Shown here: piece by piece, positions 54,786 to 63,868 of the stretch
Position numbering within the stretch: position 1 is the stretch's first letter
Layout of the letters: each line of letters begins with the position of its first letter
NCBI GenBank assembly: GCA_039555135.1
Contig: CP114179.1
Location: forward strand, 2,790,001-2,854,000
Source: Phycisphaeraceae bacterium D3-23
GTDB taxonomy: Bacteria; Planctomycetota; Phycisphaerae; Phycisphaerales; Phycisphaeraceae
Reading direction: 5' to 3'
DNA length: 64,000 nt
The notes under the pieces: model-generated
What the model was told of the DNA's origin: nothing
What the model saw: the letters and a program-made list of their open reading frames with translations, nothing else
The model's database searches: none
Program-made: the position numbers and the translations under genes

Positions 54786-55787
54786 CTACAGCGGGTCGGA
54801 CGCATCAGGCGGGGTCGAGTCCTGCGGTGGGTCGGGCGGCGGGGGCGGCGCTGTCGTTGGGGCCGGGGTTGGGAAGGGGGGCTGCGTCGCGGTGTGGCCG
54901 ACGGCGGGTTCGAGCAGAGCGACGACGGTGCCTGCAGGGAGCAGTGTCTCGATCGAGCGCTCGATCCGCCTCGCTGATTCGCGCGCACTGGCGAGGGACT
55001 GGTCAGGGTCGAGGTGGAGGCGGACGGTGATGCGTGTGCCCGCCGGGCTGGGCTCGATGGCGAGGCGGTCGTAGGCGAGGAGCGTGCCCTCGGCCTGTGC
55101 GGCGTCGAGTGCGGCGCGGGTCTGCGTGCTGAGCTCGGGGTCGATGTGGCCTTGGGTCGTTGGGGCGCTGCTCGTGCTACCGATGCGTTTCCACAGGCGC
55201 AGCCAGCTCCACGCCATGCCCACGCCGACCGCGAGCACACCGGCGAGGACATCGGCCCAGCGTGCGCCGTCGTTCATGTTGGCGTAGACCACACCCGCCT
55301 CGGCGATGGCGATCGCGGCGACGGTCGCGAGGTGTTGCTTCGCGTGCTGCTGCAGCGCGGGGCTGTGGCTGGCTTTGCCTGCCTGCCACGCGACGCCCCA
55401 TGCGAGCGCGGCGATCAGCGCGACGACCGGCAAGAGCCAGGCCGACCAGTTGAGTGAGACGAGGTCGGCCTCGACGAAGAGCGAACTCGCGGCGCGGAAG
55501 AGTGTCATCCCCGCGCCGATGACGATGAGCCAGCCGACCAGACCGAGCGTCATGGTCTGGGTGCGTTGTTGGAGGTCGGGTTTGGCGGCGGTCCACATGC
55601 GGTAGAGCTGCGCCGTCGCCGCCGCGCCGCCGACACCCGCGACCCAGCCCGCCGCGTAGATGGCGAGCGAGCCGGTCATCGAGGCGAGCCCCCAGCAGCC
55701 CAGCAGCACGACGGCCGCGAGGGCGACGACGATCTGCGCCCCGCGTTGGGCACCTGCCGAGTTCGTGGCATGGGGTGTGGAGGTCAT
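54786..55787 (-). CDS. Cation-diffusion-facilitator-like membrane protein lacking usual metal sites
   Basis: 333 residues. About six membrane segments (VVALAAVVLLGCWGLASMTG; LGLVGWLIVIGAGMTLFRAA; LLPVVALIAALAWGVAWQAG) and a soluble C-terminal domain (YDRLAIEPSPAGTRITVRLH, DQSLASARESARRIERSIET) that matches the CDF cytoplasmic domain layout. The normal DxxxD of helix 2 is not present and the helix 5 HxxxD reads HAKQH. A proline-rich tail (TPAPTTAPPPPPDPPQ) ends the protein. Either a divergent CDF with other function or a lost transporter. Upstream neighbour is purC on the same strand. Confidence 0.65.
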   Translation of the reverse strand: MTSTPHATNSAGAQRGAQIVVALAAVVLLGCWGLASMTGSLAIYAAGWVAGVGGAAATAQLYRMWTAAKPDLQQRTQTMTLGLVGWLIVIGAGMTLFRAASSLFVEADLVSLNWSAWLLPVVALIAALAWGVAWQAGKASHSPALQQHAKQHLATVAAIAIAEAGVVYANMNDGARWADVLAGVLAVGVGMAWSWLRLWKRIGSTSSAPTTQGHIDPELSTQTRAALDAAQAEGTLLAYDRLAIEPSPAGTRITVRLHLDPDQSLASARESARRIERSIETLLPAGTVVALLEPAVGHTATQPPFPTPAPTTAPPPPPDPPQDSTPPDASDPL

Positions 55788-55870
55788 GGCAGTACTGTAC
55801 GCTTCGGGGCGCGATGCGACAACGGGCGAGGGCGCGGTGTATGGTCGTACCTTGCGCGTAACACCGGCGC

Positions 55871-55905
55871 AAAAGAAAACCGCTGGCGTGGCGCGTCAGC
55901 GGTTT
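55871..55905 (-). terminator. Rho-independent terminator of purC
   Basis: On the minus strand a perfect 9-bp stem AAACCGCTG/CAGCGGTTT with an 11-base loop, followed by TCTTTTG. Placed 53 bp after the purC stop. Confidence 0.7.
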
Positions 55906-55957
55906 CCGTTTCTCGGCATCATGGACGCCGAGCGTGGCGGCGGGTTGTGCGTCGGCG

Positions 55958-56917
55958 CTAAGCCAACGCCGAATAGTCTAACGCATGACCCGTGAGTTGT
56001 TCGAAACATTCGTCGTATTTTTTTCGCGTGTTGACGAGCACGTCGTTGGGCAGCACCGGCCCAGGCGCTTGCTTGCCCCACGCGCCGTCGGCGACGAGCG
56101 TCTCTAGAAAATTGCGCACGTACTGTTTGTCGTAGCTGTCCTGGTCGCGCCCCGGCGCATACGACGCGGCCGGCCAGAACCGCGAGCTGTCGGGTGTGAG
56201 TACTTCGTCGATCAGGATCGGTGTTTTCGTGCCGTCGAGGGGCAGGCCGAACTCAAACTTCGTGTCGGCGAGGATGATGCCACGCGATGCGGCGTAGTCG
56301 TGCGCCATGGAATAGATGCGCAGCGTCAGGTCGCGCAGCGCTGTCATCAACGATGTGCCCGCGAGGTCGCAAGCCCGCTCGAACGGGATGTTCTCGTCGT
56401 GATCCCCCTGCTCCGCCTTGGTCGCGGGGGTGAAGATCGGCTCGGGGAGCTTGGCGCACTGCGTCAGACCGGCCGGCAGCGCGACACCGCACACGGACTG
56501 CGTCTGCTGGTACTCCTGCCAACCCGACCCCGCGAGGTAGCCGCGCGCCACGCACTCGATCGGGACGACTCGGGTTCGCTTCCCGATCATCACCCGGCCG
56601 CGCAACAGCGAGACGGCTTCATCGTCGAGCCCCGCGATGTCGGCGGGGTCGGTGGACAGCACATGCGTCGCGACCGCGTTGCCTAGCTTCCGCTCGATCA
56701 TCTCGAACCAGAACGAGCTCAGCCGGGTCAGTACGATGCCCTTGCCCGGCACGCCGTTGGGCATCACGACATCGAACGCACTGAGCCGGTCGGTCGCGAC
56801 CAGCAGGATCGCGTCGCGCCCGTCCTTGAGCGTGCAGTCATAGATATCGCGCACCTTGCCCACGCGCTTGTTGGGCAGCGGTAGCTCCGTGTGCATCACC
56901 GTCGCGGTAAGATTCAT
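55958..56917 (-). CDS. purC: Phosphoribosylaminoimidazole-succinocarboxamide synthase (SAICAR synthase)
   Basis: ATP-dependent step of de novo purine synthesis joining CAIR and aspartate. 319 residues from ATG 56917 (an ATG at 56950 gives 11 extra residues without precedent). Motifs: KRVGKVRDIYD, LVATDRLSAFDVVMPN, GRPVIGKR-like MIGKRTRVVPIECVARGYLA, SGWQEYQ, FTPATKAEQGDHDENI, ILADTKFEFG and IDEVLTPDSSRFW. The eukaryote/alpha-type long form, usual length. Divergent from the FGGY kinase gene. Confidence 0.96.
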   Translation of the reverse strand: MNLTATVMHTELPLPNKRVGKVRDIYDCTLKDGRDAILLVATDRLSAFDVVMPNGVPGKGIVLTRLSSFWFEMIERKLGNAVATHVLSTDPADIAGLDDEAVSLLRGRVMIGKRTRVVPIECVARGYLAGSGWQEYQQTQSVCGVALPAGLTQCAKLPEPIFTPATKAEQGDHDENIPFERACDLAGTSLMTALRDLTLRIYSMAHDYAASRGIILADTKFEFGLPLDGTKTPILIDEVLTPDSSRFWPAASYAPGRDQDSYDKQYVRNFLETLVADGAWGKQAPGPVLPNDVLVNTRKKYDECFEQLTGHALDYSALA

Positions 56918-57059
56918 CCCGGTATTGAACCACGAAGCCCGCGGTAACACAACGCCTCGGGCGGCAGAGAAACAATAGAACCGCCTGCCTCAAACTGTCC
57001 TGAACCCTAAGCCGTACCTGCGCAACGCGAAGGTGCGGGTCGACAACAAGGCCGCCACC

Positions 57060-58610
57060 ATGCTCACCGGAAACGAACTCCTCGCTATCGACGCCGGCAC
57101 CCAGGGCGTCTCGCTCATCCTCTGGTGCCCGGCGTCGCGCACGCTGCAAGGCGTCGGCGAGCAACCCTACGAGCACGACTTCGCGCCGGGCCTGCCCGAC
57201 GGCCGGCTCGAACACTTCGCGCACTACTGGTCCGACGCGATCAAGCGCGCGATGACGAAGCTGCGCGACGATGTCCGCGAACGCGGCCTGGGCGACATCG
57301 AACACGTCGCGGGCATCGGCGTCACGGGCCACATGCACTGCATGGTCCGCAAGGACGCGGTCGGGAACAAGCCGTTTGGCTGCGACCTCTGGAACGACCC
57401 GCGCGGCGTTGCGCAGTCCGAGCAACTCACACAAGCGCTGGGCGAGCACATGCCCGCGCGATGGACCGGCTGCCACGTGCTCGCGCGGATGCAGGACGAC
57501 CCCGAAGAATGGCGCAAGGCCGCCGGCGTCACCGTCACGTCCGGCTCGATCGTCCACGACCTCACCGGCCAGTGGGCGCTCGGCCCCGGCGACGCATCGG
57601 GCATGTTCGGCAAGCTTGACGCGCAAGGCCAGATCGACCGCGACAAGCTCCGCAAGATCGACGCGCTGGCCGGCAACCGGTTCACACCGCTCGAACAGCT
57701 TGTCCCGCGCATCGTGCCCGCCGGCGAAGTCGCGGGCACGCTCAGTGAAGCCGGCAGCGCGCTGCTCGGCGGGCTCCCGGTCGGCACGCCCGTCGCCGCG
57801 CCCGAGGGCGACCAGCAGTCCGTCCTCGTCGTCGCGGCCGTGGACGAGATGGAGCTCGCGCTCTCGGCCGGGACCTCGTTTACCGGCAACCTCCCCGCGA
57901 CCGGCGGCTACACCGCGCAGGACGAATCGGTCAACGTCCTCGCGACACCCGACCGGCTGACGATGTTCATGGTCTGTGTCCGCAACGGCACGATCGGCTT
58001 TGCACAGTACGTGTCGGGGCTCGCGGAGCTCTCGGGCAGGCCGTTTGGGCAAGTCGCCGATGACCTCACGGACCTCGCGCAAACATTGAAGCCAGAGCCG
58101 GATGGGGCCATGCTTTGGCCGTTCTTCCAGGGCGAGAACGTCGCGAAGCTGCCCGATGCGCGCGCGTCGCTTGAAGAGGCGTCGATCGACTTGTTGAGTA
58201 CCCCGGGTGTGATGGCCCGGCTGCTGCTCGAAGCGCCGACGCTCACACTGCGTTACGGGCTCGAACAGCTCAAGCCGCATACCGGGCCGGTGAAACGTGT
58301 GCTGCTCACCGGCGGGGCGCTCAAGAGCAAGGACGGCTTCGCGCCCCAGCTCTACGCCGACATCCTCGGCGTCCCGGTCGCCGCGCGCGCCGGGGACGAG
58401 GAGGGGACCGCCAAGGGCGCGGCGCTTCTCGCGGGCTACATGGTCCAGCAGCAGGCGGGCAACACGGCGCTGACCCTGGCCCAGTACGCCAAGTCGCAGA
58501 CGACCGGCGACGAACTGTGTTGGCGGCCCGACCCCGCGGTGCGCGCGGTGTACGACCGGCGCTACGCACGCTTCGCGCAGCGCGTCGAGGCGTGGCAGGG
58601 CGGGGCATAG
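57060..58610 (+). CDS. FGGY family carbohydrate kinase, xylulokinase-like
   Basis: 516 residues from ATG 57060; a GTG at 57033 with GAAGG upstream is the alternative. FGGY layout: LLAIDAGTQGVSLILW phosphate-1 motif with D11, ITGHMH-like GVTGHMHCMV, CDLWNDPRG sugar site, catalytic D251 in APEGDQQSV, and C-terminal ATP motif VLLTGGALKSKDGFAPQLYA. Most like xylulokinases by the WNDPR and GHMH motifs. The gene stands alone, so the sugar is open: xylulose or a related ketose. Divergent from purC. Confidence 0.85.
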   Translation: MLTGNELLAIDAGTQGVSLILWCPASRTLQGVGEQPYEHDFAPGLPDGRLEHFAHYWSDAIKRAMTKLRDDVRERGLGDIEHVAGIGVTGHMHCMVRKDAVGNKPFGCDLWNDPRGVAQSEQLTQALGEHMPARWTGCHVLARMQDDPEEWRKAAGVTVTSGSIVHDLTGQWALGPGDASGMFGKLDAQGQIDRDKLRKIDALAGNRFTPLEQLVPRIVPAGEVAGTLSEAGSALLGGLPVGTPVAAPEGDQQSVLVVAAVDEMELALSAGTSFTGNLPATGGYTAQDESVNVLATPDRLTMFMVCVRNGTIGFAQYVSGLAELSGRPFGQVADDLTDLAQTLKPEPDGAMLWPFFQGENVAKLPDARASLEEASIDLLSTPGVMARLLLEAPTLTLRYGLEQLKPHTGPVKRVLLTGGALKSKDGFAPQLYADILGVPVAARAGDEEGTAKGAALLAGYMVQQQAGNTALTLAQYAKSQTTGDELCWRPDPAVRAVYDRRYARFAQRVEAWQGGA

Positions 58611-58616
58611 CGCACC

Positions 58617-58653
58617 AGAAAACACCACGGCCCGGGCAGATGCCGGACCGTGG
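58617..58653 (-). terminator. Hairpin terminator between convergent genes
   Basis: Stem CCACGGCCCGG/CCGGACCGTGG (one mismatch) with a 7-base loop. On the minus strand it is followed by TGTTTTC, 33 bp after the end of the frameshifted gene; on the plus strand it follows the kinase gene without T-run. Confidence 0.65.
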
Positions 58654-58685
58654 CGCGTGTCGCTTCAAGTGGATGGGCAATGGGT

Positions 58686-59506
58686 TTAGCGCCTGCGGCG
58701 TGGGTCTTCGTCGTCGCCCAGCCGGGTCATCGCGTGGATCGCTTCGACTTTTTCGCGGGCCTCTTCGCGTGTGATCTTGTCGGCTTGCAGGGCCGCCTCG
58801 ATCTGCCCGATCAGATGGCGGCGCAGGTCGGCCATGCGTTCTTCGGCCTGGTCCTCGGTGATCTCACCGGCCGCGACGGCGGCCAAGAGCGCTGTGCGCA
58901 TCGCTTCCAGGTCGACCTTGTCTTCGCCACGCTCACCGCGTTCGCCCTCCTCGCGGCGTTCGCGCTCCCGCTGGGTTCGTTCACGGCGCTCGGCACGCTC
59001 GCGCTCGCGCCGCTCCGCGCGTTCGCCCCGGTCGGTGTCCCGATCCACTTCGCCACGGTCCGCACTACGGTCCGCGTCGACGCGGTACAGGCTCGGGCCT
59101 TGCGAGACGATCGCCTGCATCAACTGCTTGAGTGCGGCGGGCATCTCCGGATCGTCAAGCCACTGCTCGGCCAACGTCGGACGTTTTCGTGCCGAGCGAT
59201 AGTCGATGGCAAACCACATCGCGTAGCTATCGATCAACATCATTCGACGATACTTGTTGAAGAGGTGCGCCGCCCGACTCGAACAGCACGCGGTAGGACT
59301 CGACCGCGTTTGGACCCAGAAACAGATTTCAGCCCATAGGTCTGCCCGCCATACCCCATCAACACCGCGAGGGCCTGCTCGCCAAGCTTGGGCATCCGGA
59401 TCAGGAAACAGTCGCTGTCGGACAACCGCTCGTACAGCCGCGCGGCATGCAACTGGCCTGTGGCGTCTAACAGCCGTTTCACGGCATAGGACTCTTTCAT
59501 ACTCAT
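58686..59506 (-). pseudogene. Hypothetical protein gene with two frameshifts, charged Arg/Glu-rich C-terminal part
   Basis: No family recognised. From ATG 59506 one frame gives MSMKESYAVKRLLDATGQLH onward to GLKSVSG. A second frame then gives PNAVESYRVLFESG, and a third frame AAHLFNKYRRMMLIDSYAMW and the rest to 58686. Each piece looks like real protein and each break needs removal of one base (in the CCC at 59315-59317 and in the G/C stretch 59264-59280). The span of 821 bp is two over 819. The later part has a striking Arg/Glu-rich run near residues 170-205 and two helical segments (AGEITEDQAEERMADLRRHL, ADKITREEAREKVEAIHAM). Confidence 0.6.
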
Positions 59507-59922
<416 letters not shown>

Positions 59923-60147
59923 AAAGGGTCGGGCGCGGCGGGCGGGTGGGCCCGGCGACGCCAGCGGGGCGGACATGATAGCAAGGCGCGACGGGGTTGG
60001 CACGTTGCAGCCGAGCGGTTTGAAGCATGCTCCGCGACGGCGTCTGTGAGCAGGGACTATTGTTCTGTGGCCCGGCTTGCGCGGGGGGGTGGGTTGCGAT
60101 ATGCTGCGGGGTTGATCGGGTCGGCACGCGACAGGAGCGATTCAACG

Positions 60148-60474
60148 ATGGCGGACATGCCCTTTGCACATGACATCCAGCCCGGGCGGCGGGTCCGCGT
60201 GATCCAGCAGGTCGCGCGGGAGGGGCGGGCGTTCACGGCCGAGGTCGTGGGGACCGTCGTCGGGTCGCGCCAGGCCAAGACCGGCTCGTGGTACGCCCAC
60301 GCCAAGGACGACCGGCTCTGGCTGGATCGGCTGGAGCTGCGCAAGGACGACGGCGAAATCACGGTCTGCAACATCGATGCGTATACGCGGGTCGAGGTCC
60401 TCGATGTGGAGGCGGGTTTGGAGCCGGGGGCAGATGATACGGCTTCTGCGGGGGGCGTTGACAGTGGCGGTTGA
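60148..60474 (+). CDS. Small hypothetical protein
   Basis: 108 residues from ATG 60148 with AGGAG 11 bases upstream; the open frame continues upstream through the tRNA and is not used. The body is beta-rich and basic: PGRRVRVIQQVAREGRAFTA, EVVGTVVGSRQAKTGSWYAH, DDRLWLDRLELRKDDGEITV. This looks like an SH3-like or KOW-like small barrel, with an acidic tail. No family recognised. Its stop overlaps the start of the rhodanese gene, so the two are coupled. Confidence 0.7.
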   Translation: MADMPFAHDIQPGRRVRVIQQVAREGRAFTAEVVGTVVGSRQAKTGSWYAHAKDDRLWLDRLELRKDDGEITVCNIDAYTRVEVLDVEAGLEPGADDTASAGGVDSGG

Positions 60475-60841
60475 GCTTGATGCGCAGGGTGTGCCGGCGG
60501 GGTATCCGTTTCAGCCGGGCTGGGAGGTTTCGCCGCGTGCGGTCTCCGCGATGTGCCAGGCCGGTGACGGCATTGTGCTGCTCGACTGTCGGCTGGATAA
60601 AGAAGTCGCGGCGGCGAGCATCGCAGGCGCGGTGCATGTGCCGATGCAGTCGATCGCGGACCGGCTCGATGAGTTGGAGGAGCACGTAGACGATAAGGTC
60701 GTCGTGTTCTGCCACGGCGGGGTGCGGTCGATGCGGGTGGTCGCTTTCCTGCGCGAGCGCGGGTTTGAGGATGTGTGGTCGATGGCGGGGGGGATTGATC
60801 TGTGGTCGCTGTCGGTAGATACGAAGGTGCCGCGGTACTAG
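60464..60841 (+). CDS. Rhodanese-like sulfurtransferase
   Basis: 125 residues from GTG 60464, overlapping the preceding stop by 11 bp with GGGGG upstream; an ATG at 60434 would add ten residues. Single rhodanese domain: VLLDCRLDKEVAAASIAGAV, HVPMQSIADRLDEL, and active loop VVFCHGGVRSM with catalytic C83. Cytoplasmic by prediction. Transfers or carries persulfide sulfur; the partner is unknown. Confidence 0.88.
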   Translation: MAVELDAQGVPAGYPFQPGWEVSPRAVSAMCQAGDGIVLLDCRLDKEVAAASIAGAVHVPMQSIADRLDELEEHVDDKVVVFCHGGVRSMRVVAFLRERGFEDVWSMAGGIDLWSLSVDTKVPRY

Positions 60842-60913
60842 GCAGTGGATTTTGCCGAAGGTTGATGGAACGGACTGAACGGAACACCGGGTTTTATAGA
60901 AACGAGTGGAAGC

Positions 60914-61948
60914 ATGGCTATCGCAGACTGGCGTTCGTTGCACGGCGACGCGTTCGAGGGCAAGCGGGCTCTGATCACGGGTGGCGCGGGGTTTATCGGG
61001 TCGCACCTGGCTGAGGCGCTGATTGATCTCGGTGCGGAGGTCGTGGTGATCGATGACCTGACCGGCGGGGACGCAGGGAACTTTGATTCGTACAAGGATC
61101 GGGCGGGCGATCGGCTGCGGTTTATCGAGGGGTCGATCCTCGACGAGGCGACGATCGCGGACGCGGTCGCGGGGTGCCACTGCGTGTTCCACCAGGCGGC
61201 GTGGGGGTCGGTGCCGCGGAGCGTGGCGATGCCTGACAAGTACCACGCGATCAACGCGACGGGCACGATGAACGTGTTGCAGGCGTCGCGCGCGGCGGGG
61301 GTGTCGCGGGTGATGTTCGCGGCGAGCAGTTCGGCGTACGGGGATACGCCGACGCTGCCCAAGGTCGAGACGATGCCGGTCAGGGCGCGGAGCCCGTACG
61401 CCGCGAACAAGGCGTACGGCGAGGCGCTCATGAGCGCCTGGGCCAACAGCTACGCGCCCGGGACACACGACGGCGAGCCCGGGCTCGACACGGCGTCGCT
61501 GCGCTACTTTAACATCTTCGGCCCACGCCAGAACGCGAACTCGGCTTACGCCGCGGTCATCGCCGCGTTTGCCAAGGCGCTCCTGGCGGGCGAACGGCCC
61601 GTGATCTACGGCGACGGCGAACAGTCGCGCGACTTCACGTTTGTTGACAACGCGGTCCACGCCAACCTGCTCGCCGCGAAGCACGACGGCCCGCTCAAGG
61701 GCGAGGTACACAACGTCGCGTGCGGACAGCGCGTGACGGTGAACGAGCTGGCGGCGGCGATGGCGCGGATGCTGGGTCGGCCCGAGCTGACGCCGACGCA
61801 CCTGGACGACCGCGCAGGCGATGTGAAGCACTCGCTGGCGGACCTCGATAAGACGCGGGCGGCGCTGGGCTATGAGCCGATCGTGGATTTCGAGCAGGGG
61901 CTGGCGCTGACGGTGGATTGGTATCGAGAGGAAGCGGTTAGGGTTTAG
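60914..61948 (+). CDS. NAD-dependent epimerase/dehydratase (UDP-sugar epimerase type)
   Basis: 344 residues, extended SDR. NAD loop ITGGAGFIGSHLAEAL (about 21-36), SSSAYGD and catalytic Y162/K166 in SPYAANKAYGE, then RYFNIFGPRQNANSAYAAVI and GDGEQSRDFTFVDN. This set is that of UDP-glucose/UDP-N-acetylglucosamine 4-epimerases or UDP-glucuronate epimerases acting on nucleotide sugars for surface polysaccharide. The glycosyltransferase at 62657 is nearby. Substrate not resolved. Confidence 0.9.
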   Translation: MAIADWRSLHGDAFEGKRALITGGAGFIGSHLAEALIDLGAEVVVIDDLTGGDAGNFDSYKDRAGDRLRFIEGSILDEATIADAVAGCHCVFHQAAWGSVPRSVAMPDKYHAINATGTMNVLQASRAAGVSRVMFAASSSAYGDTPTLPKVETMPVRARSPYAANKAYGEALMSAWANSYAPGTHDGEPGLDTASLRYFNIFGPRQNANSAYAAVIAAFAKALLAGERPVIYGDGEQSRDFTFVDNAVHANLLAAKHDGPLKGEVHNVACGQRVTVNELAAAMARMLGRPELTPTHLDDRAGDVKHSLADLDKTRAALGYEPIVDFEQGLALTVDWYREEAVRV

Positions 61949-62051
61949 GGCCTAGGGCCTAGGTTGGAGCTCGAAGCGTTGCCGCTATAACGCATTTTTT
62001 GTGAAGCAAATCGTTGTGCGCTTGGATACGCGGACTAGGCCCTAGGCCCTA
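61946..62051. repeat. Long inverted repeat built of TAGGGCC units
   Basis: Perfect 17-bp arms: 61946-61962 (TAGGGCCTAGGGCCTAG) and its reverse complement at 62035-62051, separated by 72 bp that include CGCATTTTTTGTG. Each arm is itself made of overlapping CCTAGG palindromes, so it is a repeat within a repeat. Begins at the stop codon of the epimerase gene and ends 28 bp before the ACT-protein start. Confidence 0.85.
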
Positions 62052-62079
62052 GCGCCTAAAAACTATATACACTGCCGCC

Positions 62080-62583
62080 ATGTCACAGAGCCCGGTCGAT
62101 GTCGAGTATGGGTCGCGGTTTGAGCCGCCGATGAACACGCAGTTCAACGTGTTCCTCGACAACCGGGTGGGTCGGCTGCTGCATCTGCTGGAGATTTTCG
62201 AGAACCAGGCGCTGACGCTGGCGGGGTTTTCGATTCTTGAGGCGACGGGCCATGCGGTGGTGCGGGTGCTGACCTCGCGGGCGGACCTCGCGCGTCGGTT
62301 GCTCAGCCGGTTTGAGTACCCGTTCAGCGAGCAGGACGTGCTGTGCGTCGAACTCGATGCGGAGCATCATTTGTCGCAGGTGTTTGAGTACCTGATGGCG
62401 GCGGAGCTGAGCATTAATTACGCGTACCCGCTGCTGGTCCGGCCGCGCGAACGGGCGGTGGTGGCGGTGAACTGCGAAGACTTCACGATGGCGGCGCAGA
62501 TCCTGCGTCGCAAGCTGTTCACGCTGCTGGGGGAGAATGATCTGGGCGAGAACGCTTGCGGGAGCGCGCCGGATGATGAGTAG
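62080..62583 (+). CDS. Stand-alone ACT-domain protein
   Basis: 167 residues from ATG 62080. Two ACT-like units: about 22-90 (NVFLDNRVGRLLHLLEIFEN, QALTLAGFSILEATGHAVVR) and about 95-155 (DVLCVELDAEHHLSQVFEYL, AAELSINYAYPLLVRPRERA, VAVNCEDFTMAAQILRRKLF). ACT domains bind amino acids or small ligands; here no enzyme domain is attached, so it may be a regulatory subunit or sensor. Flanked by inverted repeats on both sides. Confidence 0.75.
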   Translation: MSQSPVDVEYGSRFEPPMNTQFNVFLDNRVGRLLHLLEIFENQALTLAGFSILEATGHAVVRVLTSRADLARRLLSRFEYPFSEQDVLCVELDAEHHLSQVFEYLMAAELSINYAYPLLVRPRERAVVAVNCEDFTMAAQILRRKLFTLLGENDLGENACGSAPDDE

Positions 62584-62649
62584 GGTGTCGGGTCTGGGGT
62601 TTCGGGTCACGGATTGAGATCAAGACCCTAGACCCGGCACCCGAGACCC
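62583..62649. repeat. Imperfect inverted repeat of GGGT units
   Basis: 25-base arms 62583-62607 and 62625-62649 match at 19 positions when one is reversed and complemented. Both are built of GGGTYT-like words. Overlaps the end of the ACT gene and lies between convergent genes; could act as a terminator stem. Confidence 0.55.
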
Positions 62650-62656
62650 GCCCGCG

Positions 62657-63868
62657 CTAGCGCGCCTCGCACACATAATCGTGCCCGCCCCACTTGAAGG
62701 GGCGTTCGTGCTTGAGGTCGCTGGCGCCGCGGGTGAGGATCCAGCCGATGATGCCGGCGCCGAAGGGGAAAGCCAGGGCCGCGAGGCCCGAGGCGCCGCT
62801 GGCGCGGTAGAACTTGGCGAGCACGATGAACTGCAGGAGCGCGCTAAGGATAACCAGCGCGATGAGCACGTTGCCCAAGATCCAGCTGCCTTGCGAGACG
62901 ACAAGCAGCGCGACGGCGATGCCCGCCGCCTGGAAAAGCGGGAGCCCAAAACCCAGGGCGATAAGGCGAAGGCCGTGGATGCGGAGGCGTTTGACGCGCT
63001 GGTTGGCGGCGCCGATGAAGATACGTTTCCACCCGCCGCGGAACTCGGCGAAGTCTTCGTACATCGTGCAGCGGAACATCCCCGAGCCCATCGCGATGCC
63101 GACCCGTGCGCCGGATTTGCTGACGGCGCGGGCGAGGTTGATGTCTTCCATGAACTGGTCCTTGACCGCGTTCATGCCGCCGATGCCGTCGTAGACGCTT
63201 CGTCGCAGTAGGGTGAACGCGCCTAGCGAGAACGGTCGGCTGTTGCCGTTGGGCCGGTTGACTTTGTGCGGCGGATACATGTGCATCATGTGCAGCGACG
63301 CGACGGGCTGGGCGATGTGTTCGAAGAGTTTTTCGCAGCGCAGGTCGGGCAGGACGCTGAGCATGTCGAAGCCCTGTGCATTGGCAGTGGCGACGGCGCC
63401 CTTGACCATGCCGGGGTCGAGCTCGGTGTCGGAGTCTACGAAGAGGAGCCAGTCGCCCTGCGCGAGTTCGGAGCCGACCTGCATCGGCAGGCACTTGCCG
63501 CGCCAGCCGTCGCGGAAGGCGTCGTTGGGTGTGACGACGATGCGTTCGTCTTCGTCGGCGTGTCGCTTAGCGATTTCGGGGCTGGCGTCGGTGCAGCGGT
63601 CGAGCGCGACGATGATGCGCAGGTCGGGGTAGTCCTGCTTACGCACGGAGCTGAGGCAGGCGTCGAGCACGCCTTCTTCGTTGTGCGTCGGCAGGATCAC
63701 CGAGACCTTGGGCCAGCCGCCCTCGGGCTCGGGGGCGTTGACCTGGTCGGCGATGTGCGGGAGTTGTTTCTGTGAGGAGATGATGCGAACGATCATGACC
63801 GCCCAGACCACCGCGAAGGTGCCCATGGCGAAGATCAGGATCCAGGCGGCGATTTCAGCTCCGAGCAT
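62657..63868 (-). CDS. Membrane-bound family 2 glycosyltransferase
   Basis: 403 residues. N-terminal membrane helix (IAAWILIFAMGTFAVVWAVM), GT2 catalytic domain (about 50-290) with VSVILPTHNEEGVLDACLSS, IIVALDRCTDAS, WLLFVDSDTELD (DxD) and QFMEDINLARAV (ED of the acceptor site), then three to four membrane helices at the C-terminus. This layout resembles the hopene-associated HpnB-like and related GT2 proteins, acting at the inner face of the membrane on lipid-linked or surface glycans. Acceptor not known. Confidence 0.88.
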   Translation of the reverse strand: MLGAEIAAWILIFAMGTFAVVWAVMIVRIISSQKQLPHIADQVNAPEPEGGWPKVSVILPTHNEEGVLDACLSSVRKQDYPDLRIIVALDRCTDASPEIAKRHADEDERIVVTPNDAFRDGWRGKCLPMQVGSELAQGDWLLFVDSDTELDPGMVKGAVATANAQGFDMLSVLPDLRCEKLFEHIAQPVASLHMMHMYPPHKVNRPNGNSRPFSLGAFTLLRRSVYDGIGGMNAVKDQFMEDINLARAVSKSGARVGIAMGSGMFRCTMYEDFAEFRGGWKRIFIGAANQRVKRLRIHGLRLIALGFGLPLFQAAGIAVALLVVSQGSWILGNVLIALVILSALLQFIVLAKFYRASGASGLAALAFPFGAGIIGWILTRGASDLKHERPFKWGGHDYVCEAR

